This document shows, one piece after another, positions 45,461-57,810 of a stretch of DNA of 64,000 bases; position 1 is the first letter of the stretch; every line of letters starts with the position of its first letter. Position numbers and translations under genes: made by a program. The notes under the pieces were generated by a model. It was given only the letters and a program-made list of their open reading frames with translations. It was not told the DNA's origin and made no database searches. The stretch comes from Bufo bufo (lineage: Eukaryota > Chordata > Amphibia > Anura > Bufonidae), in assembly GCF_905171765.1 (NCBI RefSeq), contig NC_053391.1, positions 112,209,409 through 112,273,408 of the forward strand, given 5' to 3'.

Positions 45461-45825
45461 CTTTTTAGAAATAGAGGCTAAAGTAGATTTAAATACACTG
45501 TCTCGAGGACATGCGATATTTGGCCGAACACCACGATGTGCCTAGCATAGCGTACTGGAGTTCGGCCGAGCATGCTCGCCCAACACTAGTAACAATTTCT
45601 TTACTAGGCACATTACATTTTTGAAAACACTGTTTGGCACTGGAGGGAAGTATAACTGTTGAAAAGCATCAAATTTTTTCTGAAATGTTTGATGCTACTT
45701 AAAGAAAATCGAGGGCTGGGCCCAAAGGTACAGAGGGTACACGATGCCACACAGACACAGACAATGATTCTTTCCCAGAAGTTGAGTATACTGTACAATG
45801 TAGTGAACAAGAAGCTTAGAATATA

Positions 45826-47388
45826 CACTGCTCAAAAAAATAAAGGGAACACAAAAATAACACATCCTAGATCTGAATTAATTAAATATTCTTCTGAAAT
45901 ACTTTGTTCTTTACATAGTTGAATGTGCTGACAACAAAATCACACAAAAATAAAAAAATGGAAATCAAATTTTTCAACCCATGGAGGTCTGAATTTGCAG
46001 TCACAATCAAAATTAACGTGGAAAAACACACTACATGCTGATCCAACTTTGATGTAATGTCCTTAAAACAAGTCAAAATAAGGCTCAGTAGTGTGTGTGG
46101 CCTCCACGTGCCTGTATGACCTCCCTACAACGCCTGTGCATGCTCCTGATGAGGTGACGGACGGTCTCCTGAGGGATCTCCTCCCAAACCTGGACTAAAG
46201 CATCTGCCAACTCCTGGACAGTCTGTAGTTGGTGGATAGTCGCTCTATCACGTTGGTGGATAGAGCGAGACATGATGTCCCAGATGTGCTCAATTGGATT
46301 CAGGTCTGGGGAACGGGCGGGCCAGTCCATAGCATCAATGCCTTCGTCTTGCAGGAACTGCTGACACACTTCAGCCACATGAGGTCTAGCATTGTCTTGC
46401 ATTAGGAGGAACCCAGGGCCAACTGCACCAGCATATGGTCTAACAAGGGGTCTGAGGATCTCATCTTGGTACCTAATGGCAATCAGGCTACCTCTGGCGA
46501 GCACATGGCGAGCACCATTACTGACCCAATGCCAAACCGGTCTTGTTGGAGGATGTTGCAGGCAGCAGAACGTTCTCCACGGCGTCTCAAGACTATGTCA
46601 CGTCTGTCACATGTGCTCAGTGTGAACCTGCTTTCATCTGTGAAGAGCACAGGGCGACAGTGGCGAATTTGCCAATCTTGATGTTCTCTGGCAAATGCCA
46701 AATGTCCTGCATGGTGTTGGGCTGTAAGCACAACCCCCACCTGTGGACGTCGGGCCCTCATATCACCCTCATGGAGTCTGTTTCTGACCGTTTGAGCAGA
46801 CACATGCACATTTGTGGCCTGCTGGAGGTCATTTTGCAGGGCTCTCGCAGTGCTCCTCCTGTTCCTCCTTGCACAAAGGCGGAGGTAGCGGTCCTGCTGC
46901 TGGGTTGTTGCCCTCCTACGGCCTCCTCCATGTATCCTGATGTACTGGCCTGTCTCCTGGTAGCGCCTTCATGCTCTGGACACTACGCTGACAGACACAG
47001 CAAACCTTCTTGCCACAGCTCGCATTGATGTGCCATCCTGGATAATCTACACTACCTGAGCCACTTGTGTGGGTTGTAGACTCCGTCTCATGCTACCACT
47101 AGAGTGAAAGCACAGCCAGCATTCAAAAGTGACCAAAGCATCAGCCAGGAAGCATAGGGACTGAGAAGTGTTCTGTGGTCACCACCTGCAGAACCACTCC
47201 TTTATTGGGGGTGTTTTGCTAATTGCCTATAATTTCCACCTGTTGTCTATTCCATTTGCACAACAGCATGTGAAATTGATTGTCACTCAAAGTTGCTTCC
47301 TAAGTGGACAGTTTGATTTCACAGAAGTGTGATTGACTTGGAGTTACATTGTGTTGTTTAAGTGTTCCCTTTATTTTTTTGAGCAGTG
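45826..47388 (-). mobile_element. Full-length Tc1 element
   Basis: Ends CACTGCTCAAAAAAATAAAG and inverse, flanked by TA on both sides (45,824-45,825; 47,389-47,390). The terminal inverted repeats are about 30 bases. Confidence 0.92.
46085..47091 (-). pseudogene. Tc1 transposase with two stops and a frameshift
   Basis: The ATG at 47,089-47,091 opens [14 protein letters not shown], then TAG; the same frame reads [20 protein letters not shown], a helix-turn-helix, then TGA, then a GRR linker ([16 protein letters not shown]) up to the first catalytic Asp in [10 protein letters not shown]. Between 46,483 and 46,504 the frame shifts. The rest carries the second Asp (LLMQDNARPHVA) and the glutamate in ARSPDLNPIEHIWD, ending VIQARGGHTHY. 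Catalytic residues persist but the gene cannot be read through. Confidence 0.92.
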
Positions 47389-47392
47389 TATA

Positions 47393-48421
47393 AAACAGAT
47401 TAGAACACAGAGAATAAACCAACAGTAAATGTAACACTGTCTAACAATAAACCAGTAAATGTGATGTTTTCCCCAAAGTCCATTAAGCAGCCTAGCTGCA
47501 CTTGTATGTTCCTGGGCGAGTTCCTCGTTGGTGTGCACCCTGAGTATTGTGCAATACTATTTGTAATCCAAAGGGAAATGATGTCTGTCTCTTGTAACTT
47601 TAATCCTTACGCCAGCTCCCAGCATATAACACCTTATGAGCAGCCAGAGAGATAGGAAGGTGTCAGCATATGAGTCCCTTAAGGCTAGGGCTATGCATTA
47701 GCTTGCAGGCCCTTACACAGCAATGTAACTGTACTTGGAGCGTTATTGTATGTCCAAATGCCACTTCAAAAGTGTGGTGCAATGTGACGCGGCAAAGCCG
47801 TGCTTACAGTTCCTTGAGTTCCTTGAGCAGGTTCTTGGTACTTTTTCTTATTTTCTGGTCCACTCCAGAACTGGATCCTACAGACACAACACTACTGGGG
47901 TTTGTCACTGGAAACCTCCCCTTCCTGCTGTCACCAGTCTCTACCGTGAGCCAGTCCATTGCCTTCCAGATTCAGCAGAGATGATTCCTTCTGGCTTTCA
48001 GCAGCATCAAGCACAGCCTCTGTCTGCTCACTTCCTGCATCCAGAGGAACCTCCTTCACAGGGAGAGTGTGATGCAATAAGTAATTTGCTAAGTGCAGTG
48101 TCAAACCTACATAATCAGTTTGCTAACACACTTGTAAGGGTCAAAAACAGCCCATAAATTAGCTATTTTCCAACTTTGCAAACTAAATAGGTTATTAGTA
48201 TTCCTCTGATAGACAGCTCCAATGTAGACTTTTATCATCTTATCCTTTGCTGCCATCTACTGGCCAAAATGAGATGTTGCAGTTATTATGCAATTTACAA
48301 CATAGCAGAGTAATACATTTAAGGTGACTTGTCCCACATCCTTACATTACCATAAGTTTAGTTTGAAGGACATTAATGAAAAGTACTGGGAATTTAAGTC
48401 CTCATTAATTAATTCCAGATT
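47393..48421. other. Unclassified DNA, no gene seen
   Basis: Open frames of 104 and 140 codons near 47,670-48,157 show no domain, conserved motif or splice context I can support. Confidence 0.3.
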
Positions 48422-49356
48422 TTAACCTCCTCAGGACCGCCGTACGCAGGATTGCGTCCTGGCGGCGGCCCTGTTATTCCTCCTGGACGCGCCGGCGTGT
48501 CCTCTCGCTAGACGCAAGATTTCGAGCAGAGCCGGCCCGCACATGCGCAGTGCGGGCCGGGAATCGTCACATCAGAAGTTCGTCACTAGCCTGCCAGCCA
48601 ATGATCATCGCTGGCAGGTTGGTGACTTTTAAAAAATCGAATCAGAAGCCATTTAACACTTTATATTTATAAATATAATGTGTTAAATGGCTTCTGTGCT
48701 CCTCTGCTGGTACTTTTCGTCGGTTGGTCCCAGCAGAGGAGCAGACATCACTGTGAGTATACACCAAACACTACACTTAGCCCCAGATCACCCCCCATCA
48801 CCCCAATTAACCCCTTGATCACCCCTGTCAATCACTAGTGAAAGGGAAAAAAGTGATCATTGTAAACTGTCACTTTTTTTCCCCTCTAGTATTGACGGTT
48901 AGGTTTTAGGTTAGTTTAGTTAGGTAGTTAGCGTCGGTTAGCGCCCAGCCCACCGCACTGCAGTTACTGATTCGCTGATTAGCGTATCGCTAATCAGCAT
49001 TGGTACTTTTATAGTATCTGTAAGTGATCAGAACTGATCGCAGTCAGATCTATAATAGTATTAGTGTCACCTTAGTTCGCCCTCCACCCAAAATGCAGTG
49101 TTTGCCCGATCAGGCCTGATCGGTCGCCCACACGTGCGTTCACCCACACCCGCCCCGCCGCAGTGACAAAAATTATAATTTTTTTTTATCACTGCACAAT
49201 CACTTTACAAGCGCTGCGGCGATAAAAAAAATCAGTTTTGATATTTTTTATCAATCGCAGCGGCTTCCGGTACTTCACTAGCCTCCCATTTGTAAGACAG
49301 GCTTGCTTTATTTCTTGGGTAGTCTCAGGGAATACCCCCTAAATTTAGTTGACCAA

Positions 49357-51232
49357 ATGGCAAATAAGGGGTATTCTTCTGAAGAGGCCTAAAGGATTCT
49401 GACCCAGTCGGATGATGAATGGGAACCCTCATCTGACGAATCCAGCGGGTCAGAATACAAACCTGTAGAAAGCAGTGGCAGTCTGACCTAAAGTTCGAAC
49501 GATGAGGTTGAGGTCCCTGATACCACCACGCGTACCCGGCCCCGTGTTGCTAGACCACAGGTTGCGCAGGATCCGCTTCAAGGGCAGCAGAGTGGGGCTG
49601 GCGCTGTCGGATTACGTGGTGAGGCATACACCAGCAGCGCAGCCCATCCTGGACCTAGTACCAGCACTGCCGTACAACATGGTGAAGTGGCGAGCACCAG
49701 AAGGGCAGTTGAAGCTGGTACGGTGGCAACGTGCATTAGTTCCCCCGTCGCAGCCACCGCACAGACAGGCCCGTAGAGCCCCTAGAGTCCCTGAGGTGCT
49801 GGCAAACCCTGATTGGCAGCCCCCAACTTCAGCCGCACCAGTAGTTCTCCCTTTCACCACCCAGTCTGGAGTCGTGGCAGAAACAAATCGGTATGCCACT
49901 CAATTTATAGCCGCCAACCTGGGAAGCTTTTATGCCCAGTCTTTCCGGTGGAAACCTGTCCAAGTTTCCGAATTTAAAACTTTTCTGGGCCTTCTCCTCA
50001 ACATGGGCCTGACAAAAAAGCATGAATTGCGGTCATATTGGTCCACAAACCCAATTCATCACATGCCCATGTTCTCTGCTGCCATGTCCAGGACACAATT
50101 TGAGACCATCCTGCGCTTCCTGCACTTTAGCGACAACAGCACCTCTCGTCCCAGAGGCCACCCAGCTTTTGACCGGTTCCACAAAATTCGGCCCCTCATA
50201 GACCACTTTAACACCAAATTTGCAGATTTGTATACCCCTGAGCAAAACATCTGCATAAACGAGTCCCTTATACATTTTACCGGGCGCCTTGGCTTCAAAC
50301 AATACATCCCAAGCAAGCGCGCCCGGTATGGGGTCAAATTGTATAAGCTCTGTGAAAGGGCCACAGGCTATACGCACAAATTTCGAGTCTATGAGGGTAA
50401 AGATCAGACCCTGGAGCCGGTCGGTTGCCCTGACTACCTGTGGAGCAGTGGGAAGACAGTCTGGGACTTGGTGTCACCCTTATTTGGCAAGGGGTACCAT
50501 CTTTATGTGGACAATTTTTACACAAGTGTGCCCCTCTTCAGGCATTTGTTTTTAGAACAGATTGGCTACTGTGGCACTGCGCGACCTAGTCGCCGGGGCT
50601 TCCCCCAACGGCTCGTTACCACCCGTCTTGCAAGGGGGGAGAGGACTGCCTTGTGTAACGAAGAACTGCTCACGGTGAAATGGAGAGACAAGCATGACGT
50701 TTACATGCTCTCTTCCATTCACGCAGACACGACAATCCAAATAGAACGAGCAACCCGTGTCATTGAAAAGCCCCTCTCAGTCCACGACTATAATTTGCTC
50801 ATGGGAGGGGTGGACTTCAATGACCAGATGTTGGCTCCTTATTTACTTTCCCGCAGGACCAGACGGTGTTATAAGAAGATGTCTGTATATTTAATTTAAT
50901 TGGCGATGTACAATAGTTTTGTTCTCTACAGTAAGGCTGGGAGAACAAGATCCTTCCTCAAATTTCAGGAAGAGATCATCGAGAACCTCCTGTATCCAGG
51001 AGGTTCCGTGGCCCCAAACACCAGTGTAGTGAGCCGTCTACACGAGCAACATTTCCCCAGTGTCGTTGCAGGTACCTCAAACCAACCGCCACCCCGAAAA
51101 AAATGTTGTGTCTGTAGCAGGAGTGGAATAAGGCGTGACACCCGCTATTTCTGTCCTGACTGCCCTGACCACCTTGCCCTATGCTTAGGGGAGTGTTTCC
51201 GGAAGTACCACACACAGGTACACTTAGCATAG
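49357..51232 (+). pseudogene. piggyBac transposase, lightly damaged
   Basis: The likely start is ATG at 49,357, reading MANKGYSSEEA before TAA, then an acidic stretch (SDDEWEPSSDESSGSEYKPV) and a second TAA near 49,489. The frame must shift before about 49,770, because the main body reads in the frame of 49,502. The body has NRYATQFIAANLGSFYAQSF, MSRTQFETILRFLHFSDN, the CINESLIHFTGRLGFKQYIP block, YHLYVDNFYTSVPLFRHLF and LMGGVDFNDQML, covering the piggyBac DDD catalytic core. A single TAA at 50,897-50,899 follows KMSVYLI; the frame continues AMYNSFVLYSKAG to a C-terminal cysteine-rich finger (CCVCSRSGIR, CPDCPDHLALCLGECF), the DNA-binding module of the family. Three stops and one shift; otherwise full length. 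Confidence 0.9.
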
Positions 51233-52079
51233 GGATTGCGTTACACAGGACAGGCACACAGGGCTCTTAGGGCCCTTTCACTCACAGCTGCTGCAAACCT
51301 CTCCTTTCACCTGGGACAAAGTGCATAATGTACTTCGCCACATCTCTGGGCGATTTGCGCTTTGCACATTGTCCTATGGGGAAGGAGAGGTTTGTCCTAT
51401 AAAAGGTAAAAATAAAATAAAAATCACAGGTAAGCAAAAAAGTTAATGTTACAAAAGTTCCAAAAAGTTTTTAAAAGTTAATGTTCTGTTTCAAATGTTA
51501 TAAAGTTTATGTTAATAAATTTATTGCGTTGCGGCCTGTTTTTTTTTTTTTTGTTTTGTTTTTTTACCTTCTAGGTGGACCAACCAATGAACTAGCTGCA
51601 GCACTGATGTGCATTCTGACAGTAACATTGCGCTGCTGTCAGATTACACAAAAGTCGGTGTATGCGGCGCTGCAAGACGAGATTTCTCCTCTGCAGTAAA
51701 AAAGATACATTTGCCGAGGCTTATGAGCTGAGGGGCGGTGTTCATATGCTTTGGCAAACACTTTGTATATAAAAAAAATAAAATAAAAATCCCGGCAATG
51801 ATTTACTCATCCACATCGATTGATGTGAATGGAGAAATCGGGTTTGCCAGGGCATACGGGCTGAGTGGGTTTGGATGTTGGGCGGAGCTCCTATGTCCTG
51901 GCAGACGCCTTTCCCCTCCTTTTTTTATTTTTGGCAGAGATTTTTTCATCCACATTGATCGATGCAAATGAAGAAATCTGTGCCGTTCATTTTTTCTTTC
52001 AGCCCAGAGGTTGAACGAAAAAAATAAATCTCATTACCCGTATGCTCAATATAAGGAGAATAGCAGAAACTCCTAATGC

Positions 52080-53470
52080 TGGCCATACATGTAATGATTG
52101 CGGAGACCCTCAAATGCCAGGGCAGTACAAACACCCCACAAATGACCCCATTTTGGAAAAAAGACACCCCAAGGTATTCGCTGAGGGCCATATTGAGTCC
52201 ATGAAAGATTGAACTTTCTGTCCCAAGTTAGCGGAAATGGAGACTTTGTGAGAAAAAACTAAAAAAAATCTATTTCCGCTAACTTGTGCCAAAAATAAAA
52301 ATCTTCTATGAATTTGCAATGCCCCTCACGGAATACCTTGGGGTGTCTTCTTTCCAAAATAGGGTCACATTTGTATTCCAGACTTCTTCTCACGCTTGAG
52401 GGCCCCTAAAATGCCAGGGTAGTATAAATACCCCACAAGTGACCCCATTTTGGAAAGAAGACACCCCAAGGTATTTCGTGATGGGCATATTGAGTTCATG
52501 GAAGTTTTTATTTTTTGTCACAAGTTAGTGGAATATGAGACTTTGTAAGAAAAAAAAAGAAAAAAATCATCATTTTCCGCTAACTTGTGCCAAAAAAAAA
52601 AAAATTCTAAGAACTCGCCATGCCCCTCACGGAATACCTTGGGGTGTCTTCTTTCCAAAATGGGGTCACTTGTGGGGTATTTATACTGCCCTGGCCTTTT
52701 AGGGGCCCTAATGCGTGAGAAGTAGTTTGAAATCCAAATGTGCTAAAAATGCCCTGTGAAATCCTAAAGGTGCTCTTTAGAATTTGGGCCCCTTTGCCCA
52801 CCTAGGCTGCAAAAAAGTGTCACACATGTGGTATCGCCGTACTCAGGAGAAGTAGGGAAATGTGTTTTGGGGTGTCTTTTTACATATACCCATGCTGGGT
52901 GAGATAAATATCTCTGTCAAATGACAACTTTGTATAAAAAAAATGTGAAAAGTTGTCTTTTAGAGAGAAATTTCTCTCACCCTGCATGGGTATATGTAAA
53001 AAGACACCCCAAAATACATTGCCCTACTTCTCCTGAGTATGGCGATACCACATGTGTGACACTTTATTGCAGCCTAGGTGGGCAAAGGGGCCCAAATTCT
53101 AAAGAGCACCTTTAGGATTTCACAGGGCATTTTTTACACATTTGGATTTCAAACTACTTCTCACACATTAGGGCCCCTAAAATGCCAGGGCAGTATAAAT
53201 ACCCCACAAGTGACCCCATTTTGGAAAGAAGACACCCCAAGGTATTTTGTGATGGGCATAGTGAGTTTATGGAAGTTTTTTTTTGTCACAAGTTAGTGGA
53301 ATATGAGACTTTGTAAGAAAAAAAAGAAAATCATTATTTTCCGCTAACTTGTGACAAAAAATAAAAACTTCTATGAACTCACTATGCCCATCAGTGAATA
53401 CCTTAGGGTGTCTTCTTTCCGAAATGGGGTCATTTGTGGGGTGTTTCTACTGCCTGGCCATTGTAGAACC
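52080..53470. repeat. Alternating inverted repeats in the piggyBac right third
   Basis: GACCCCATTTTGGAAAGAAG-type text and its inverse alternate (inverse near 52,131, 52,440, 53,210; direct near 52,342, 52,640, 53,410). Around 52,940 a long palindrome pairs CACACATGTGGTATCGCC with its inverse at 53,040. The many ~64-90-codon frames here are shadows. Confidence 0.88.
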
Positions 53471-53934
53471 TCAGGAAACATGACAGGGGCTCAGTAAGTC
53501 AGAGCTTCTTCAAAATGCGGAAATTCACATTTTTGTACCATAGTTTGTAAACGCTATAACTTTTGTGCAAACCAATAAATATACACTTATTGCATTTTTT
53601 TTTATCAAAGACATGTAGAACAATAAATTTAGAGAAAAATTAATATAGAAATGTAGTTTTATTTGAAAAATTTTACAACTGAAAGTGAAAAATTTCATTT
53701 TTTTGCAAAAATTTCGGTCAATTTCGATTAATAACAAAAAAAGTAAAAATGTCAGCAGCAATGAAATACCACCAAATGAAAGCTCTATTAGTGAGAAGAA
53801 AAGGAGGTAAAATTCGATGGGTGGTAAGTTGTATGACCGAGCAATAAACCGTGAAATTAGTGTAGTGCAGAATTGTAAAAAGTGGTCTGGTCATTAAGGG
53901 TGTTTAAGCTAGGGGAGCTGAGGTGGTTAATATG

Positions 53935-54719
53935 TTAAAGGGAATCTGTCACTAGCAATTTACCAATTTTTTTTTTTCATGAATCCATGTTTAACAGAGT
54001 ACCTTTTTTCCATCTGTCTTATTCTTTTGATTGTCAGTCTTGTCATTTCTTAAAAAAATCGATTCTTATGATATGTAAATGACGCTGTAAGGAGCCCAGA
54101 GGGGCGTTCTTCTTTTTCCACGGTGCCCAGGAACGCCCCTCTGAAGTGCCGTGCCCGGCTAAATTTGAAAACTAATAACGCCTCCAAGTTCATCTAAATC
54201 GCCTCCCAGAGGCGCGGCTAAGTGCTCAACACCCCCCCTCCTCAGCGCCGCGCTCAGCGGCATACACCCCGATCCTCCTCTCGCCGGCATCCCAAATCCC
54301 GCGCAAGCGCAGTGCCGTCAGTCATCTTATCATAGCACAGGCAATCGCCGGCACTGCGCCTGCGCGGGATTTGGGATGCCGGCAAGAGGAGGATCGGGGT
54401 GTTTGCCGCAGAGCGCGGCGCTGAGAAGGGGGGGTGTTGAGCACTCTGGGAGGCGATTTAGATGAACTTGGAGGCGTTATTAGTTTTCAAATTTAGCCGG
54501 GCACGGCACTTCAGAGGGGCGTTCCTGGGCACCGTGGAGAAAGAAGAACGCCCCTCTGGGCTCCTTACAGCGTCATTTACATATCATAAGAATCAATTTT
54601 TTTAAGAAATGACAAGACTGACAATCAAAAGAATAAGACAGATGGAAAAAAGGTACTCTGTTAAACATGGATTCATGAAAAAAAAAATTGGTAAATTGCT
54701 AGTGACAGATTCCCTTTAA
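53935..54719. mobile_element. 785-bp near-perfect foldback with TTAA ends
   Basis: Starts TTAAAGGGAATCTGTCAC and ends with the inverse, flanked by TTAA (53,935-53,938; 54,716-54,719). The two arms of about 370 bases pair almost completely around a loop near 54,320-54,350. TTAA target and AGGGA-type ends recall Kolobok MITEs; a piggyBac-type origin is possible. Confidence 0.85.
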
Positions 54720-55016
54720 ATAGTTTTCTGGTTGTGTCAAGTTATCCACAGGTTAGGGTATAACTATTAGATGGATGTGGGCCCTACCACTGGAAAACCC
54801 AATAATCACGAGAAACAAATACACCGTACCCCTCGGAGAACCCTGAAATCAACGAGGCTGCAAATGGGGCATGTGTGCTGTCACTTTATTCCTCTTTATG
54901 GGAGTTCTAAAAACAGCTAAAAGCTGTACTCAGCTGTCTCTGGAACGACCATAGAGATGAATGAAGTGGCTGTTCGCGTACCCAACTTGCACCTCCACTC
55001 ATTTCAGGGCTCCCCA
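54720..55016. other. Unclassified DNA
   Basis: No gene. Faintly similar to 21,540-21,720 in dispersed short phrases. Confidence 0.25.
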
Positions 55017-55500
55017 TAGTGTTGAGCGGGAATATTCAAAAAGCAAATTTTTATCTCGAATTTCGGAACTTCGTGATTTTTCAAATATTTTAAATATAGC
55101 GCTATATATTCGTAATGACGAATATTTGTGTTTTTTTTTTACACAGTACACATCACAAATTATGTGTACTGTGTAAGAAAATTTGATCATCCCTCCCTTC
55201 TTCTAGTTTGTGGTCCAAATGAGAAGGCTCCAATATTACTTACAGTGAGTCAGTGAGTGGAACACAAATATTCGTAACGCAAATATTTATTGCGATCCGA
55301 ATATCGCCAGTTCTAGAAAAGTTTATTAGTGTTAGTTTCTTACTGTTTAGTTGGTGTAGTGTCTGTGTCAGTGTCTGCGTCTTTTGTTAGTTAAAAAACA
55401 AACAAAAAAACGTTTATTAGTGTTAGTTTTTACTGTTTGTTTTTTAATGTTTAGTTGGTGTATTGATTAGTGTCTGCATCAGTTTATTAGTGTTAGTTTT
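55017..55500 (+). mobile_element. hAT-type terminus and A/T-rich repeat
   Basis: TAGTGTTGAGCGGGAATATTC begins a stretch like the MITE at 29,023. No matching right end is seen. 55,325-55,500 contains GTTTATTAGTGTTAGTTT repeated three times. Confidence 0.4.
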
Positions 55501-56053
55501 TAATGATGAGCGAGCATGCTCGGCCGAATACCGATTCGGCTTGAGCATCGCTATGCTCGGCACATGGCGGTACTTGGTCGAATTCCGCATGTGCTCGAGC
55601 GCCATGCTCGAGTCTCCTCCCCGCATGTTTCACAGCTGCTAAGCAGCCAATAAACGTGCAGGTAAGTACTGCCATCACTGAAATGCCAGTAGCCATGTTG
55701 GCTGCTGACATTACAGTGATTGGCTCGCCGGAAACGCGCCATCGGGTGCTATATAGCACCCGATGACACGTGCTCGGATCAGTCATAGTCAGGGAGAGCA
55801 GATTGTAGGAAGGGAAAGGGAGTGTAGGGAGCGAAATTCACAGTTATTATTCTAAGAAAGCTTTTCAAATACTCAAAAGTCCTTTTAAGGACTACTGCGT
55901 GTGTGTTTTAGAGCAGCAATATATTTTTTCTTGCGCTAAATTGATCAGTCTCAGGGACATCTGTGCTGAGGAAGGGACAGTTAGTTCAGGGAGAGAAATT
56001 AGCTGTTTTTATTGCCAAAAGGTTTTCAAAGATCCCAAAGTCCTTTTAAGGAC

Positions 56054-56090
<37 letters not shown>

Positions 56091-57810
56091 ACAGCAGCAA
56101 GATATTTTTATTTAATACCTATTAGTGACACATACGGTACATCATCTGCAGACTATCTTTTTGCGTAAATTCAAATAATCAGCTCCACATTTATTGTCTA
56201 TAGTGTGCGTTTATTACACATCCGTGACATATACAGTACTCCATCCTAAAACTGTTTCTTTAGCGTAAATTTAAATAATCAGGGGCAGCCCTCATCTATT
56301 GTCTCTGTAGTGTGTGCGTGCAATACACATCCGTGACATATACAGTACTCCATCTGAAAACTGTTTCTTTAGCGTAAATTTAAATAAGCTGTGCCTAATC
56401 AAGTGGCCATAGTGTGTAGTTTTTTGTGACATACAAAGTACGCCATCCAAAAACTGTTTTTTTTTAGGGCAAATTTAACTAATCTGGGCCTAATATTGTG
56501 TCCTTATTTTGTGGGTTTCTGTGACATATACTGTCCTACATCCAAAAACTGTGTCTGTATTGCAAATTCAAATAATATGGGCTTAATATAATGTCCATAA
56601 TCTGAGGTGTTTTGTAAGCAATACTGTACTAAATCAGAAAACAGTGTTTGTATTGCGAATTCTAATAATCTGGGCCTAATATAGTGTCCATAATTTGTGG
56701 TGTTCTGTAACCAATACTGTACTACATCAGAAAACAATGTTTATATTTCAAATTCCAATAATCTGGGCCTAATATAGTGTCCATACTCTGTGGTGTTCTG
56801 TAACCAATACTGAACTACAACAGAAAACAGTGTCTGTTTTGCAGATTCCAATAATCTGGGCCTAATATAGTGTCCATAATCTGTGGTGTTATTTAATCAA
56901 TACAGTACTACATCAGAAAACAGTGTCTGTATTGCAAATTCCAATAATCTGGGCTTAATATAGTGTCTATAATCTGTGGTGTTCTGTAACCAATACTATA
57001 CTACATCAGAAAACAGTGTCTGTATTGCAAATTCCAATAATCTGGGACTAATATAGTGTCCATAATCTGTGGTGTTATTTAATCAATACAGTACTACATC
57101 AGAAAACAGTGTCTGTATTGCAAACTCCAATAATCTGGGCCTAATATAGTGTCCATAATCTGTGATATTCTGTAACCAATACTGTACTACATCAGAAAAC
57201 AGTGTCTGTATTGCAAATTCCAATAATCTGGGCCCAATATAGTGTCCATAATCTATGGTGTTCTGTAACCATTACTGTACTACATCAGAAAACAGTGTCT
57301 GTATTGCACATTCCAATAATCTGGGCCTAATATAGTGTCCATAATCTATGGTGTTCTGTAACCAATACTATATTACATCAGAAAACAGTGTCTGTATTGC
57401 AGATTCCAATAATCTGGGCCTAATATAGTGTCCATAATCTGTGGTGTTCTGTAACCAATACTATACTACATCAGAAAACAGTGTCTGTATTGCAAATTCC
57501 AATAATCTGGGCTTAATATAGTGTCTATAATCTGTGGTGTTCTGTAACTAATACTGTACTACAACAGAAAGCAGTGTCTGTATTGCAGATTACAATAATC
57601 TGGGCCTAATATAGTGTCCATAATCTATGGTGTTCTGTAACCAATACTGTACTACATCAGAAAACAGTGTATGTATTGCAAATTCCAATAAACTGGGCCC
57701 AATATAGTGTCCATAATCTGTGGTGTTCTGTAACCGTTACTGTACTACATCAGAAAACAGTGTCTGTATTGCAAATTCCAATAATCTGGGCCTAATATAG
57801 TGTCCATAAT
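55501..57810 (+). mobile_element. hAT-type repeat with palindrome and 93-bp array
   Basis: Begins TAATGATGAGCGAGCATG, almost the same as the inverted right end of the tRNA-bearing hAT element. GTCCTTTTAAGGAC occurs twice (55,879-55,892; 56,040-56,053), each followed by ACTACTG. A (GT)n run at about 56,058-56,088 precedes the array. No transposase. Confidence 0.55.
56110..57810 (+). repeat. 93-bp tandem array
   Basis: ATAATCTGTGGTG or variants start at 56,876, 56,969, 57,062 and 57,155, exactly 93 apart, and continue to 57,810. Units before about 56,500 are more diverged. Typical text: CATCAGAAAACAGTGTCTG and AATCTGGGCCTAATATAG. The last unit is cut by the next hAT-type terminus. Confidence 0.9.

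Larger units (their letters stand above)
44472..45588. mobile_element. hAT element carrying four tRNA-like cassettes
   Basis: Termini are TAGTGTTGGTCAAGC on the left and, inverted, TAGTGTTGGGCGAGCATG on the right. Flanks GTGACAAT (44,464-44,471) and GTAACAAT (45,589-45,596) are an 8-bp duplication with one mismatch. The interior is a chain of palindromes. tRNA-like segments lie at 44,728-44,797 (minus), 44,905-44,935 (plus, partial), 45,226-45,296 (minus) and 45,387-45,460 (plus). A strong A/T hairpin spans about 44,970-45,055 and a (TA)n run lies near 45,108-45,145. Confidence 0.8.
48422..53930 (+). mobile_element. piggyBac element, near complete
   Basis: TTAA at both edges (48,422-48,425; 53,927-53,930). 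Left end TTAACCTCCTCAGGACC and inverted right end TTAACCACCTCAGCTCC form short imperfect terminal repeats. The left 320 bases hold a series of stem-loops, the middle holds a piggyBac transposase, and the right third (52,080-53,460) holds alternating inverted repeats. Confidence 0.88.

Noticed and set aside
47670..48157. 104- and 140-codon plus-strand frames as a host exon
   Set aside because: No domain, no splice context and overlapping frames; nothing supports coding.
48246..48275. CTGCCATCTACTGGCC phrase as an element end
   Set aside because: A common vertebrate phrase with no partner or duplication here.
56058..56088. (GT)n run as a functional site
   Set aside because: A simple microsatellite within a repeat; nothing else supports a role.
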